DNA of 64,000 bases from CAVWDU01 sp963840725 (GTDB taxonomy: Bacteria; Pseudomonadota; Gammaproteobacteria; Pseudomonadales; Halieaceae), in assembly GCA_963840725.1 (NCBI GenBank), contig CAWIZY010000016.1, positions 496,001 through 560,000 on the forward strand, written 5' to 3'. Below the pieces are notes generated by a model. It made no database searches. It saw nothing but the letters and a program-made list of their open reading frames with translations, and had not been told where the DNA came from. Numbering within the stretch: the first letter of the stretch is position 1; each line of letters begins with the position of its first letter. The translations under genes and the position numbers were made by a program. This document shows positions 8,389 through 17,609 of this stretch, piece by piece.

Positions 8389-9588
8389 TCAGCGGCTGAT
8401 TTGACCCAATATCGCCAGCGTGCTCTCCCGATCGAGCAGTCGGGGTACCGGGTAAGTGAGGCTTTCGGCGAGCGCAAGCTCACACAAGTAGTCAAAGTCC
8501 TCACGTTGCGGCAAATCAGAACGATCCGAAATACCGACCTTGGCACGCAGATCGCGCACGGCCCGGATAAACGCATGAGACAGATCTGCCTCGGAATCGC
8601 CAGCCTTGCCCGCGCCAATTAACAGCGCCAGCTCCGCCAGCCGGGCTTGGGCCTCCTCGCGACAGAACTCCAACACGTGGGGCAGTACCAGGGAGTTTGC
8701 AAGCCCATGGGGAATGCCGTATTTGCCTCCCAACTGGTGCGCGATGGCGTGCACGTTCCCCACATTGACCTGATTGATGGCCGTGCCCGCGTAAAACGCC
8801 GCCATCGCCATACCCTCCCGGGCATCAAGATTGCTGCCGTCGTTAAAAGCCGTCAGCAGATTATCGAAAATCAACTTCACCGCCATGCGCGCGTTGTCGC
8901 TACGTGTACCTCGCTCCCAGGTACCGATATACGCTTCGATACCGTGAGTTAAAGCATCCATCCCGGTGGCTGCGGTGATGTGCGGCGGCAGCCCCACGCT
9001 CAGATCCGGATCCAGTGCAGCCGCGCTTGGCAGCAATGAGTTGGCAGCAATCACGCCTTTTTCATGGCTCTGGCTGTCGGAGATAACGGCACCAATGGTG
9101 GCCTCTGATCCCGTGCCGGAAGTGGTTGGGATCGCGTAGATTTTCAGCGGCTGATGCTTCATTTTGCCGTGCCCAACCCAATCCTTGGGGGATGCATCGC
9201 TGGTCGCTGAGGCTGCGATAATCTTGGCAGCGTCAATGGCAGAACCGCCGCCCACCGCCAACACCGCTTCGCTGCGATGGGATTTTTGCACCGCAGCACC
9301 CGCCGCGACTTGCTCGTAGGTAGGATCAGGCTGAACCCCGTCGTACCAGGCGATATCCACCCCCGCGGCAATCAGGCCGGTTATAGCCCGATCCACCAGA
9401 CCCAATTCACGAAGCGGTTTGTCTGTGACGATCAGAACCTTCCCAACGCCCGTTCTGGCGATGTGACTGCAGAGCTGATGCGAACTGCCGCTGCCCGCAA
9501 ATATCGTCTGACCGCTTGCCGGCGACAAACTGGCAACCGTTTTCATCAGCCTCAGGTACAGCGAATGTTTCATTTTGCGCGATAGCAA
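8389..9588 (-). CDS. Iron-containing alcohol dehydrogenase
   Basis: A protein of about 399 residues of the group III (Fe-dependent) alcohol dehydrogenases. VGGGSAIDAAK is the NAD-binding turn, PTTSGTGSE the cofactor loop, and DALTHGIEAY with HAIAHQLGGKYGIPHGLAN carry the metal-binding Asp and His residues. Members interconvert alcohols and aldehydes or ketones with NAD(P)H; the substrate here is unknown. I favour a TTG start at 9588 because GGAGG lies 7 nt upstream; the in-frame ATG at 9573 is 22 nt from it. It converges with pgl and is divergent from the nuo operon, with 412 nt between. Confidence 0.85.
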   Translation of the reverse strand: MLSRKMKHSLYLRLMKTVASLSPASGQTIFAGSGSSHQLCSHIARTGVGKVLIVTDKPLRELGLVDRAITGLIAAGVDIAWYDGVQPDPTYEQVAAGAAVQKSHRSEAVLAVGGGSAIDAAKIIAASATSDASPKDWVGHGKMKHQPLKIYAIPTTSGTGSEATIGAVISDSQSHEKGVIAANSLLPSAAALDPDLSVGLPPHITAATGMDALTHGIEAYIGTWERGTRSDNARMAVKLIFDNLLTAFNDGSNLDAREGMAMAAFYAGTAINQVNVGNVHAIAHQLGGKYGIPHGLANSLVLPHVLEFCREEAQARLAELALLIGAGKAGDSEADLSHAFIRAVRDLRAKVGISDRSDLPQREDFDYLCELALAESLTYPVPRLLDRESTLAILGQISR

Positions 9589-10000
9589 TTTGGTGCCTCC
9601 GTCGGCAGGCTCTGGACAACCTGCAAGTCTAGCAGACCGACACGCAGTATTGCTATTTCCAAGCGTCTCAGGCAGCGGCAACGACGATCGCAGGCACCTG
9701 GGTCACAGCATTGCAGCGCCGCGAAATTTCAAGGGCCGCCTTGCGTTTGCCGAACAACCTAGCTAGAGTTCAAGGCGTTAAGTAAGGCAGCTGTACCAGG
9801 TCGAATACTTGCCCCAGTGGTTAGTGAGACGGGCGAGTGACCTCCATTTTCAGTCCCCTGAATGTATGGAGCTACTCAATGCTGGCAAGTGAAGCATCCG
9901 CACTATTGCGCAGTCAGCGAGGGTTCAACGCGCTGCCAACTCGCTTTTTTGGTCCTGCAATCAAGCGAACAGCCGACGGGCCGTGCGGAGATCCCACGCA
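9589..10000. other. Upstream region of the nuo operon
   Basis: 412 bases with no supported gene. The region must carry the promoter of the 14-kb nuo operon and of the divergent alcohol dehydrogenase. A small hairpin, TTCAG-TCCC-CTGAA, lies near 9849-9862. I could not assign a promoter with confidence. Confidence 0.4.
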
Positions 10001-10420
10001 GTGACACAGGCAGCGACTCCGCTGTGGCCCTTCGTGGTGTATTTTCTGGCGGTTCTGGCGCTGGTGGCAACTATGCTGGGACTGGCCTGGGTACTGGGCC
10101 AGCGACGCGCCAACGATGCCACCAATATGCCCTTCGAGTCGGGCGTGATCTCGGTGGGCTCGCCACAAATCCATATGGCCGTTGACTTCTATCTCATCGC
10201 CATCTTTTTCGTTATCTTCGATCTTGAGACCGTTTTCATCTTCGCCTGGGCTATTGCATTCTTCGAGCTGGGCTGGGGCGGCCTGATCGCTGTTACCCTG
10301 TTCATTGCGGTGCTCGCCGTAGCGCTGGTGTATGAACTGAGCACGGGCGCCCTGGACTGGGGTATTAAAACGCGCACCGGGCAGGCGTCTGCGCCCCGGG
10401 CTGCAGAGGTCACGCGCTGA
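10001..10420 (+). CDS. nuoA: NADH-quinone oxidoreductase subunit A
   Basis: About 139 residues with three membrane helices. Family features are NMPFESGV and the second helix DFYLIAIFFVIFDLET, whose acidic residues belong to the quinone-side membrane arm of complex I. I prefer the GTG at 10001 with GGAG about 10 nt upstream; an earlier GTG at 9983 is in frame. The stop overlaps an ATG at 10420, probably the real start of nuoB. Confidence 0.93.
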   Translation: MTQAATPLWPFVVYFLAVLALVATMLGLAWVLGQRRANDATNMPFESGVISVGSPQIHMAVDFYLIAIFFVIFDLETVFIFAWAIAFFELGWGGLIAVTLFIAVLAVALVYELSTGALDWGIKTRTGQASAPRAAEVTR

Positions 10421-10447
10421 TGGAATGGAACCTGACCCGCCCTGAGG

Positions 10448-11065
10448 ATGTTATCTCCAGTTCACCCGGTGGTCGCATCCGAGAGCATAAAAGAACAGGT
10501 GAGCCGCAATGTGGCATTTGCTCGCCTGGAAGACCTGATCGCCTGGGGACGCGCCCATTCACTGTGGCCCTTTAATTTCGGTTTGTCTTGCTGCTACGTC
10601 GAGATGGCCACCTCTTTCACCAGCCGCCATGACATTGCCCGCTTTGGTTCCGAGGTCATCCGAGCCACGCCGCGGCAAGCGGACCTGATGGTTATATCGG
10701 GGACCGTATTTCGCAAAATGGCGCCGGTGGTGCAGCACCTCTATGACCAGTTGCTGGAACCGCGCTGGATCATATCCATGGGCTCCTGCGCCAATTCCGG
10801 TGGTATGTACGATATCTACAGTGTGGTCCAGGGTGTGGACAAATTCATACCCGTCGATGTCTATGTGCCGGGATGCCCACCTCGCCCCGAAGCATTGATG
10901 CAGGGGCTGATGATGCTGCAGGAATCTATCAAACAAGAGCGGCGTCCGCTGAGCTGGGTGGCCGGCGACCAAAGCATAGTAAAGCCGGACATGCCATCCC
11001 AGCGCGACCTGCTGCAACAACAACGTAATCGCGCTACCGAGCTGAGAGACCCTTCGGATGTCTAG
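10448..11065 (+). CDS. nuoB: NADH-quinone oxidoreductase subunit B, N-terminus apparently frameshifted
   Basis: NuoB binds the 4Fe-4S cluster N2 that hands electrons to quinone. The frame contains GLSCCYVEMA, MGSCANSGGMYDIYSVVQG and VPGCPPRPEAL, giving the adjacent cysteine pair and the two other cluster ligands. The frame given opens at an internal ATG with no proper ribosome site. A better start is the ATG at 10420, which overlaps the nuoA stop, has AGAGG upstream and encodes MEWNLTRPED, the usual NuoB beginning. That stretch is in another frame, so an indel seems to lie between about 10450 and 10480. Most of the protein, including all cluster ligands, is downstream of the shift. Confidence 0.88.
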   Translation: MLSPVHPVVASESIKEQVSRNVAFARLEDLIAWGRAHSLWPFNFGLSCCYVEMATSFTSRHDIARFGSEVIRATPRQADLMVISGTVFRKMAPVVQHLYDQLLEPRWIISMGSCANSGGMYDIYSVVQGVDKFIPVDVYVPGCPPRPEALMQGLMMLQESIKQERRPLSWVAGDQSIVKPDMPSQRDLLQQQRNRATELRDPSDV

Positions 11066-11233
11066 CGATTTGCATCGTATCAGCGTGCCAGACTCTGGCA
11101 GCAGACGATGCCTGCAGGGAATTTTGCCAGACGCCGCAGGCTGGAACGCGGCGGGTCAGCCAGACAAGGCACTGGCGCCGAGTACATAATAACGAACGGG
11201 CGGCTAACCGCCCACCGGGACAAGACTACCAGA
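11066..11233. other. nuoB-nuoCD gap with hairpin
   Basis: A 168-nt gap, unusually long for this otherwise overlapping operon. It holds a perfect hairpin, GGGCGG-CTAA-CCGCCC, at 11198-11213, about 20 nt upstream of the nuoCD start. No run of T follows, so it is not a typical terminator. It could affect RNA stability or translation of nuoCD. Confidence 0.4.
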
Positions 11234-12982
11234 ATGCTGCAAGCCAAGGTAACAAGTGCTACGGCTACCGTGGAAGAGCTGCGGAATCGCTTTGGTGCGG
11301 ATTCTTTTGTCGAACAGGCTACGCCTGACCGTACGCCCACGTTATGGCTGCAGCCCGATCGCCTGCTGCCGGTTCTCACTCATCTCAAGGCCCGGTTCCC
11401 GATGCTGCTCGATCTGTTTGCCATCGACGAGCGCTTGCGTGAACACAAACCTGAAGGCGCTGCCGACTTTACCGTGGTGTATCACCTGTTCAACCTCCGG
11501 GACTGTGAAGAACTGCGCCTCAAGGTCGCGACAACCGACGCCGAATCCAGGGTCCCTTCGATCTGCGCTGTCTATGCCAATGCCAACTGGTACGAGCGCG
11601 AGGCCTGGGATATGTTCGGCGTGGTTTTCTCCGGCCACCCGAATTTGCGCCGCATTCTGTTGCCACCGACCTGGGAAGGACACGCCCTGCGCAAGGAGCA
11701 TCCGGCACGGGCTACAGAGATGGAGCCCTTCAGCCTGGATGAGGAAAAACAGGCACAGGAGCAGGAGGCCCTGCTGTTTCGGCCCGAAGAATGGGGCATG
11801 AGCCGCGCCAGCGAAGATACCGAGTACATGTTCCTCAACCTGGGTCCCAATCACCCGTCAGTACACGGGGTGTTCCGCATCGCTCTGCAACTGGATGGCG
11901 AAGTGGTTGTCGACGCGGTGCCCGATATCGGCTATCACCATCGCGGCGCTGAAAAAATGGGTGAACGCCAGACCTGGCATTCCTACATACCCTATACCGA
12001 TCGCATCGATTATCTCGGCGGGGTCATGAACAACCTGGCCTATGTCATGTCGGTGGAGCAACTTGCTGGCATCACCGTTCCGGACCGGGCCAGGGTAATT
12101 CGTATCATGCTCGCGGAACTGTTCCGGATATCCAGCCACCTGGTGTTCTATGGCACCTTCGCCCAGGACGTGGGCCAGATGTCACCCGTCTTCTATATGT
12201 TCGCAGACAGGGAGCGCCTGCTCGGTATTATCGAGGCGGTCACCGGTGGCCGCATGCATCCGGCCTGGTTCAGAATTGGCGGCGTTGCGCAGGATCTGCC
12301 GAATGGCTGGGAGACCCTGGTGCGCGACTTCATCGACAGCATGCCGGCCCGTCTGGACCACTACCAGAAGATGGCAATGGACAACAGTATTCTCAAGCAG
12401 CGCACAGTAGGCATCGGCAGCTACACCACGGAGGAGGCCCTGGAGTGGGGCATCACCGGCGCCTCATTGCGCGCCACGGGATTGGATTTTGATTTACGCC
12501 GGGATCGGCCCTACGGCGGGTATGAGCAGTTTGACTTTGAGGTGCCGGTTGCTCCCAATGGCGACAGCTATGACCGGGCCGTGGTGAGGGTAGAAGAAAT
12601 ACGTCAAAGTCTGCGGATCGTCCGCCAGTGCCTGGACAACATGCCCGCGGGGCCTTACAAGAGTGAGCACCGCCTCACCACCCCCCCGCCCAAAGAGCGC
12701 ACCCTGCAGGATATCGAGACCCTCATTCACCACTTCCTGAACGTGAGTTGGGGACCGGCGATTCCAGCCGGCGAGGCGTCAGTGCTGATCGAGGCGACCA
12801 AGGGTATCAACAGCTACCATCTGGTCAGCGATGGTGGCACAAGCTCCTACCGCACCAGGATTCGCACACCTTCTTTTCCCGCCCTGCAGCAGCTCCCACT
12901 AATCAGTCGCGGCCTGATGATCCCGGATCTAATAGCGATCATCGCCAGTATCGACTTTGTTATGGCGGACGTAGACCGATGA
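11234..12982 (+). CDS. nuoC: NADH-quinone oxidoreductase fused subunits C and D
   Basis: A 582-residue fusion of NuoC (first about 190 residues, with NANWYEREAWDMFGVVF and HPNLRRILLP) and NuoD (GPNHPSVHGVFRI, DIGYHHRGAEKMGERQ, then SDGGTSSYRTRIRTPSF). Together they form the connecting Q-module of complex I; NuoD lines the quinone pocket with NuoB. The fusion is the arrangement of E. coli and many gammaproteobacteria. The ATG at 11234 starts where homology begins. The stop overlaps the nuoE start (ATGA). Unlike its neighbours nuoB, nuoF and nuoG it has no frameshift. nuoCD is an equivalent symbol. Confidence 0.97.
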   Translation: MLQAKVTSATATVEELRNRFGADSFVEQATPDRTPTLWLQPDRLLPVLTHLKARFPMLLDLFAIDERLREHKPEGAADFTVVYHLFNLRDCEELRLKVATTDAESRVPSICAVYANANWYEREAWDMFGVVFSGHPNLRRILLPPTWEGHALRKEHPARATEMEPFSLDEEKQAQEQEALLFRPEEWGMSRASEDTEYMFLNLGPNHPSVHGVFRIALQLDGEVVVDAVPDIGYHHRGAEKMGERQTWHSYIPYTDRIDYLGGVMNNLAYVMSVEQLAGITVPDRARVIRIMLAELFRISSHLVFYGTFAQDVGQMSPVFYMFADRERLLGIIEAVTGGRMHPAWFRIGGVAQDLPNGWETLVRDFIDSMPARLDHYQKMAMDNSILKQRTVGIGSYTTEEALEWGITGASLRATGLDFDLRRDRPYGGYEQFDFEVPVAPNGDSYDRAVVRVEEIRQSLRIVRQCLDNMPAGPYKSEHRLTTPPPKERTLQDIETLIHHFLNVSWGPAIPAGEASVLIEATKGINSYHLVSDGGTSSYRTRIRTPSFPALQQLPLISRGLMIPDLIAIIASIDFVMADVDR

Positions 12983-13503
12983 GCGACAGGCCACAGACCA
13001 CTCACTCGGGCGACGCGATCATCGGGGCGCTGAGCAGCTCCGAGCTCGACGAGATCAATGCCGAGATCGCCCATGCGCCCTATCGCAGAGCAGTCGCCAT
13101 CGATGCGCTCAAAATTGTGCAGGCGCATCGCGGCTGGGTCTCTGATGAAAGCCTGCAGGCGCTTGCGAAACACCTGGAGATGTCGAGTGCAGAACTCGAT
13201 GGTATCGCCACGTTTTACAATCTGATTTACCGCCGGCCGGTGGGCGAGCGAGTCATCTTGCTGTGCAACAGTATCAGCTGCTGGATTAAAGGCTGTGACA
13301 AACTGCAGGCGCAGATCAGCGACCGACTGGGCGTGCAGGCCGGTGAAACCACAGCTGATAATCGTTTCACGCTGCTGCCCGTAGCCTGCCTCGGCGCCTG
13401 CGACAAGGCACCGGTGATGATGGTGGGAGAAGAACTCCATGAGAATATCGACGAGGCCGCCATCGATGTGGTCTTCAGCCAGGAACCGGGGCAAGCATCA
13501 TGA
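12979..13503 (+). CDS. nuoE: NADH-quinone oxidoreductase subunit E
   Basis: A 174-residue thioredoxin-like 2Fe-2S protein of the NADH-oxidising module. The four cluster ligands are visible as CNSISC and CLGAC. The cluster is N1a, next to FMN in NuoF. The gene overlaps nuoCD by 4 nt and nuoF by 4 nt (ATGA at 13500-13503). It is intact although the following two partner genes are broken in the given sequence. Confidence 0.95.
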   Translation: MSDRPQTTHSGDAIIGALSSSELDEINAEIAHAPYRRAVAIDALKIVQAHRGWVSDESLQALAKHLEMSSAELDGIATFYNLIYRRPVGERVILLCNSISCWIKGCDKLQAQISDRLGVQAGETTADNRFTLLPVACLGACDKAPVMMVGEELHENIDEAAIDVVFSQEPGQAS

Positions 13504-14796
13504 CTGAGGGCCAAGCCAGCCTGGAGCGCCCGCTGACCCGCAATATTCGGGCTGACCGCTCGCCTACGGATTTCCAGGCCTACGAGGCAAACGGAGGTTA
13601 CCGGGCATTGCATGACACCATCGGCAAGCGCTCGCCAGCCGATTGCCTGCAGATTCTCAAGGACTCCAATTTGCGTGGCCGCGGCGGCGCCGGCTTCCCG
13701 ACCGGAATGAAGTGGAGCTTCGTTCCCATGGACAATGTCAGTCCCGGGCACAAGTACCTCATTTGCAACGCCGACGAAATGGAACCCGGCACCTTCAAGG
13801 ACCGGCTGCTGATGGAGTGCGACCCCCATCAGCTGATCGAGGGCATGATCATATCGGCCTACACCCTGCAGGCGGATATCGCCTACATTTTCATCCGCGC
13901 AGAGTATCACCGGGCTGCGCAGGTATTGCGTGAAGCGATTGCAGCCTGCAAAGAGAAGGGCTACCTGGGGAAAAATATTCTCGGCACTGACTACAGCCTG
14001 GAAATGCACGTGCACACCAGCGCCGGGCGCTATATATGCGGGGAGGAGACCGCTCTCATCAACTCACTGGAGGGCAAACGCGCCAACCCGAGAGCGAAGC
14101 CACCCTTCCCTCAGGTCAGTGGGCTATGGGGTCGGCCGACGATCGTTAATAATGTGGAAACCCTGTGCAATATCCACCACATCATGGAGCGCGGGGCCGA
14201 CTGGTTTAAGTCGCTGGGGCTCACCGCAGACGCGGGGACCAAACTCTATGGCGTCAGCGGGCGGGTCAAGAACCCGGGCTGCTGGGAACTGCCCATTGGC
14301 ACACCAGCTCGGGAAATCATTGAGAATACGCCGGGGGTATGGAAGACGGTTATCGCTTGCGCGGTTTCCTGCCAGGCGGCGGATCCACCGACTTCCTGGT
14401 GGAGCAGCACCTCGACCTCGCCATGGATTACGACACCATCGGCAAGGCGGGCAGCCGCATGGGGACCGGCACGATGATCATACTGGATGACAAAACCTGC
14501 CCGGTGGGGTTTGTGAAAAACCTGATGGAGTTTTTCGCCAGCGAGTCCTGCGGCTTTTGCACGCCCTGCCGCGATGGACTGCCCTGGTCCGCTCAGGTTC
14601 TGGACGACATCGAACAGGGTCGCGGCCGCACCGAGGATATGCACACCCTGGCCCGCCAGGTAGACGTTTATCGGCGCCATCGGCAACACCCATTGCGCGC
14701 TCGCGCCCGGCGCGATGGAGCCATTGCAAAGTGCGATGAAGTATTTCTGCTGAAGACTTTGAGCGCCACATCACGGGCGGGCTGTCCCTAGTGTGA
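13500..14796 (+). pseudogene. nuoF: NADH-quinone oxidoreductase subunit F, interrupted by three apparent frameshifts
   Basis: NuoF carries FMN, the NADH site and 4Fe-4S cluster N3. The first frame (13500 to about 14337) has RGRGGAGFPTGMKW, CNADEMEPGTFKDR and SAGRYICGEETALINS. It then loses homology at a run of five G at 14333-14337; adding one G restores PGGMEDGYRLRGFLPGG. The second frame has ESCGFCTPCRDG and ends its homology near 14665. The third gives FIGAIGNTHCALAPGAMEPLQ up to about 14748, and the fourth EDFERHITGGLSLV with a stop at 14794-14796. All family residues survive across the frames, so either the sequence has errors or the decay is very recent. Read literally, the product would lose the N3 ligands. 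Confidence 0.85.
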
Positions 14797-14811
14797 TGGG
14801 GGGCATCACTG

Positions 14812-17609
14812 ATGCCAGTCATCACCATCGACGGCCAGACCTATGAGGTCGAGGCGGGCAAGAATCTGCTGGAGACCTGCCTCGCACTGGGGCTGGACCT
14901 GCCCTACTTCTGCTGGCACCCGCCATGGGCTCGATTGGCGCCTGCCGTCAGTGCGCGCTGGTGCAGTACCAGAACGCCGAGGATGCGCGCGGCCGCATCG
15001 TGATGGGCTGCATGACACCGGTGACCGATGGTGCGATTTTGTCCCTGGGCGGTGACAAGGCCCAGCATTTTCGCGAGTCTATCGTCGAATCACTGATGCT
15101 CAACCACCCTCACGATTGCCCGGTCTGCGCCGAGGGCGGCGAATGTCACCTGCAGGACATGACCGTGATGGTAGGCCACCGGGACCGTCACTATCGCGGC
15201 CGCAAAAACACCCACCGCAACCAGTATCTCGGCCCACTGATTAACCATGAGATGAACCGCTGCATCACCTGTTACCGCTGCACGCGCTACTACCAGGATT
15301 ACGCAGGCGGTACTGACCTGGCAGCCATGGCCGCCCACGACCATATTTACTTCGGTCGCCACCAGGAGGGTGTCCTCGAGAGTGAATTTGCCGGCAACCT
15401 GGTGGAAGTCTGCCCCACCGGGGTTTTCACCGACAAGACACTGGTGAATGACTATACCCGCAAGTGGGACCTGCAATCGGCACCCTCTGTATGCACCGGC
15501 TGCGCAGTCGGCTGCAACACCATGCCAGGGGAGCGCTACGGTAAGCTCAAGCGCATCCACAACCGATTCAATGCGGCGGTCAATGGCTACTTCCTCTGCG
15601 ACCGCGGGCGCTTCGGAGCCGGCTTCGTCAATACAGACCAGCGCCTGCAAATAGGCCGGTCTGCGTGACGAACAAGGCCGCTATAATGCACTGACCCCCA
15701 TGACGCCCTGGAGCACTGACGGCCGCCTGTCGCAGTGACAAAATCGCCGGCATCGGCTCTCCGCGCGCCTCGCTGGAGGCCAATTACCTGTTGCGCAAAC
15801 TGGTCGGGGCGGAGAACTTTGCGCCAGGTTTCAGTGACCAGGAGCAGGCGCTGGTAAACCAGGCCCTGGCATTGCAGCAGAGCACCCCGGGGGCTGCTGC
15901 CTGATCTGCCAGATATAGAAGCTGCCGACGCCATCCTTATACTGGGCGAAGACATCACCAACACCGCCCCCCGGATCGCCCTGGCACTGCGTCAGAGCGT
16001 GCGCAATAAAGCCTACACCCTGGCCGCCGAGCTGAAACTCGAGACCTGGCAGGATGCCGCCATCCGCAACCTCGCCCAGGACCAGCGCAGCCCCTTGTAT
16101 ATCGCCGCCACCGGCGATACCCGGTTGGATGACGTGGCGGCGGAAAGCTTCAGCCTCGCGCCACAGGATATCGCCAGACTGGGCCTTGCTGTAGCGGCCA
16201 ACGTGACGGGAGACCGCCCGGACGCGCTGGCGCAATCCGACACAGCGGCGGCCGAGCGCATCGCCGACGCCCTCCGGGGCGCCCAGCGACCGCTGATTGT
16301 GTCCGGTACCAGCTGTGGCGACGCCGCTGTTATGACGGCGGCGGCACAGCTGGCCAGCGCTTTGTGTGCAGCGGGTAAGCAGGCAATGCTCTGCCTCACC
16401 GTGCCAGAGGCTAACAGCCTGGGGCAGGCCTTGTTGTGCGGTCCCGAAGCCACAAACCTCACGGCGCTGCAGCGGCGGGTGGTGGCGGACGAAATTGACA
16501 CCCTGGTGGTGCTGGAGAATGATCTTTACCGTCGGGGAGCCGCACCCGACATTGACCAGCTGCTGAGCGTGCCCAATCTCATCGTGCTCGACCTGATCGA
16601 CCATCAAACCGCGTCCGCCAGCTCGCTGGCACTGCCGGCAGCCAGCTTTGCCGAGTCGGAAGGCACTCTGGTGAATATGTGGGGGCGAGCACAGCGGCAC
16701 TTCCCGGTATTCCAGCCCCGGGAGCAGCGCCGTCCGAGTTGGGAGTGGCTGCTTGCCTGTCTGCAGGGATTGGCGCGACCAGGCAGTGACCAGCTGCGGC
16801 ATTTTGACGACATCAGCGCCGCCTGTGCCAGAGACCATCCCGTGCTTGCCGACATCACCGCCGCCGCTCCTGACCACCTGTTTCGCAACCTGGGTGTTAA
16901 AATCCCCCGACAGACCCATCGCTACAGTGGCCGCACCGCTATGCTCGCCGATGTTTCGGTACACGAACCCAAGCAACCCGAGGACACCGAGTCTCCCCTG
17001 GCGTTCACTATGGAGGGCCTCAACCGGCACCAGCCCGGCGCTCTTTTACCCTACGTATGGGCCCCGGGCTGGAACTCGAATCAGTCACTGCACAAGTTCC
17101 AGTCCGAGGTGGGCGGTGCTCTGAGCGGCGGCACCGCCGGGGTGCGGCTGCTGGACCCGTCCGCTGCCACCGAGGCCGCCAGTGAAATCGCCTCTGACCT
17201 CGTCTCTCAACTCGCCTCTCAACTGGAGGATGGCGACACACCCGAGGCTCATCATTCTGAAGCAGGACAATGGCAACTGGTGGCCCGCTACCGAATATTC
17301 GGCAGCGATGAGCTCAGCGCTTTGAGCCCCGGCGTTGCGGAATTGGTCGACCGCGGCTTCCTGGAGTTAAGTAGCACTGACGCTGAGTCTCTGGGCCTCG
17401 AAACTGGCGACGGCGTGCAAGTCGGTGCGGGATTGGCCACCCTGGAAGTGCGCATCAACAACCATATTGCCATGGGCTGCGCCGGTTTCAGTACGGGTCT
17501 GCCGGAGGCACTGGGCCTGGTGTCAGGCGCCCGGGTGGCACTTACCAAGGCTGCAGACTGGCGCCGGCAACCGCAGGTCATCGGCAGCGACGGAGGTGCG
17601 CGTGACTGA
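14812..17609 (+). pseudogene. nuoG: NADH-quinone oxidoreductase subunit G, interrupted by about five apparent frameshifts
   Basis: NuoG is the large Fe-S subunit of the peripheral arm. The start at 14812 has a G-rich site upstream and encodes YFCWHP; homology then moves to another frame at about 14921, where one missing G would restore GSIGACRQCA. The 14925-15668 frame has HPHDCPVCAEGGECHLQD and MNRCITCYRCTRYY, ligands for clusters N4 and N5. From 15660 to 15900 homology hops through three more frames (LRDEQGRYNALTP, DALE, DKIAGIGSPRASLEANY). It then settles in the last frame, LPDLPDIEAADAILILGED through to 17609. This final part, with the molybdopterin-oxidoreductase-like fold, is intact for about 570 residues. 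The total span fits a normal NuoG of about 910-930 residues. Confidence 0.85.

Noticed and set aside
11198..11213. Hairpin before nuoCD as a transcription terminator
   Set aside because: No T-run follows and the downstream nuo genes need read-through.
11108..11233. 42-codon N-terminal extension of NuoCD
   Set aside because: It covers the hairpin gap, is basic and low in homology; NuoC similarity starts just after the ATG at 11234.
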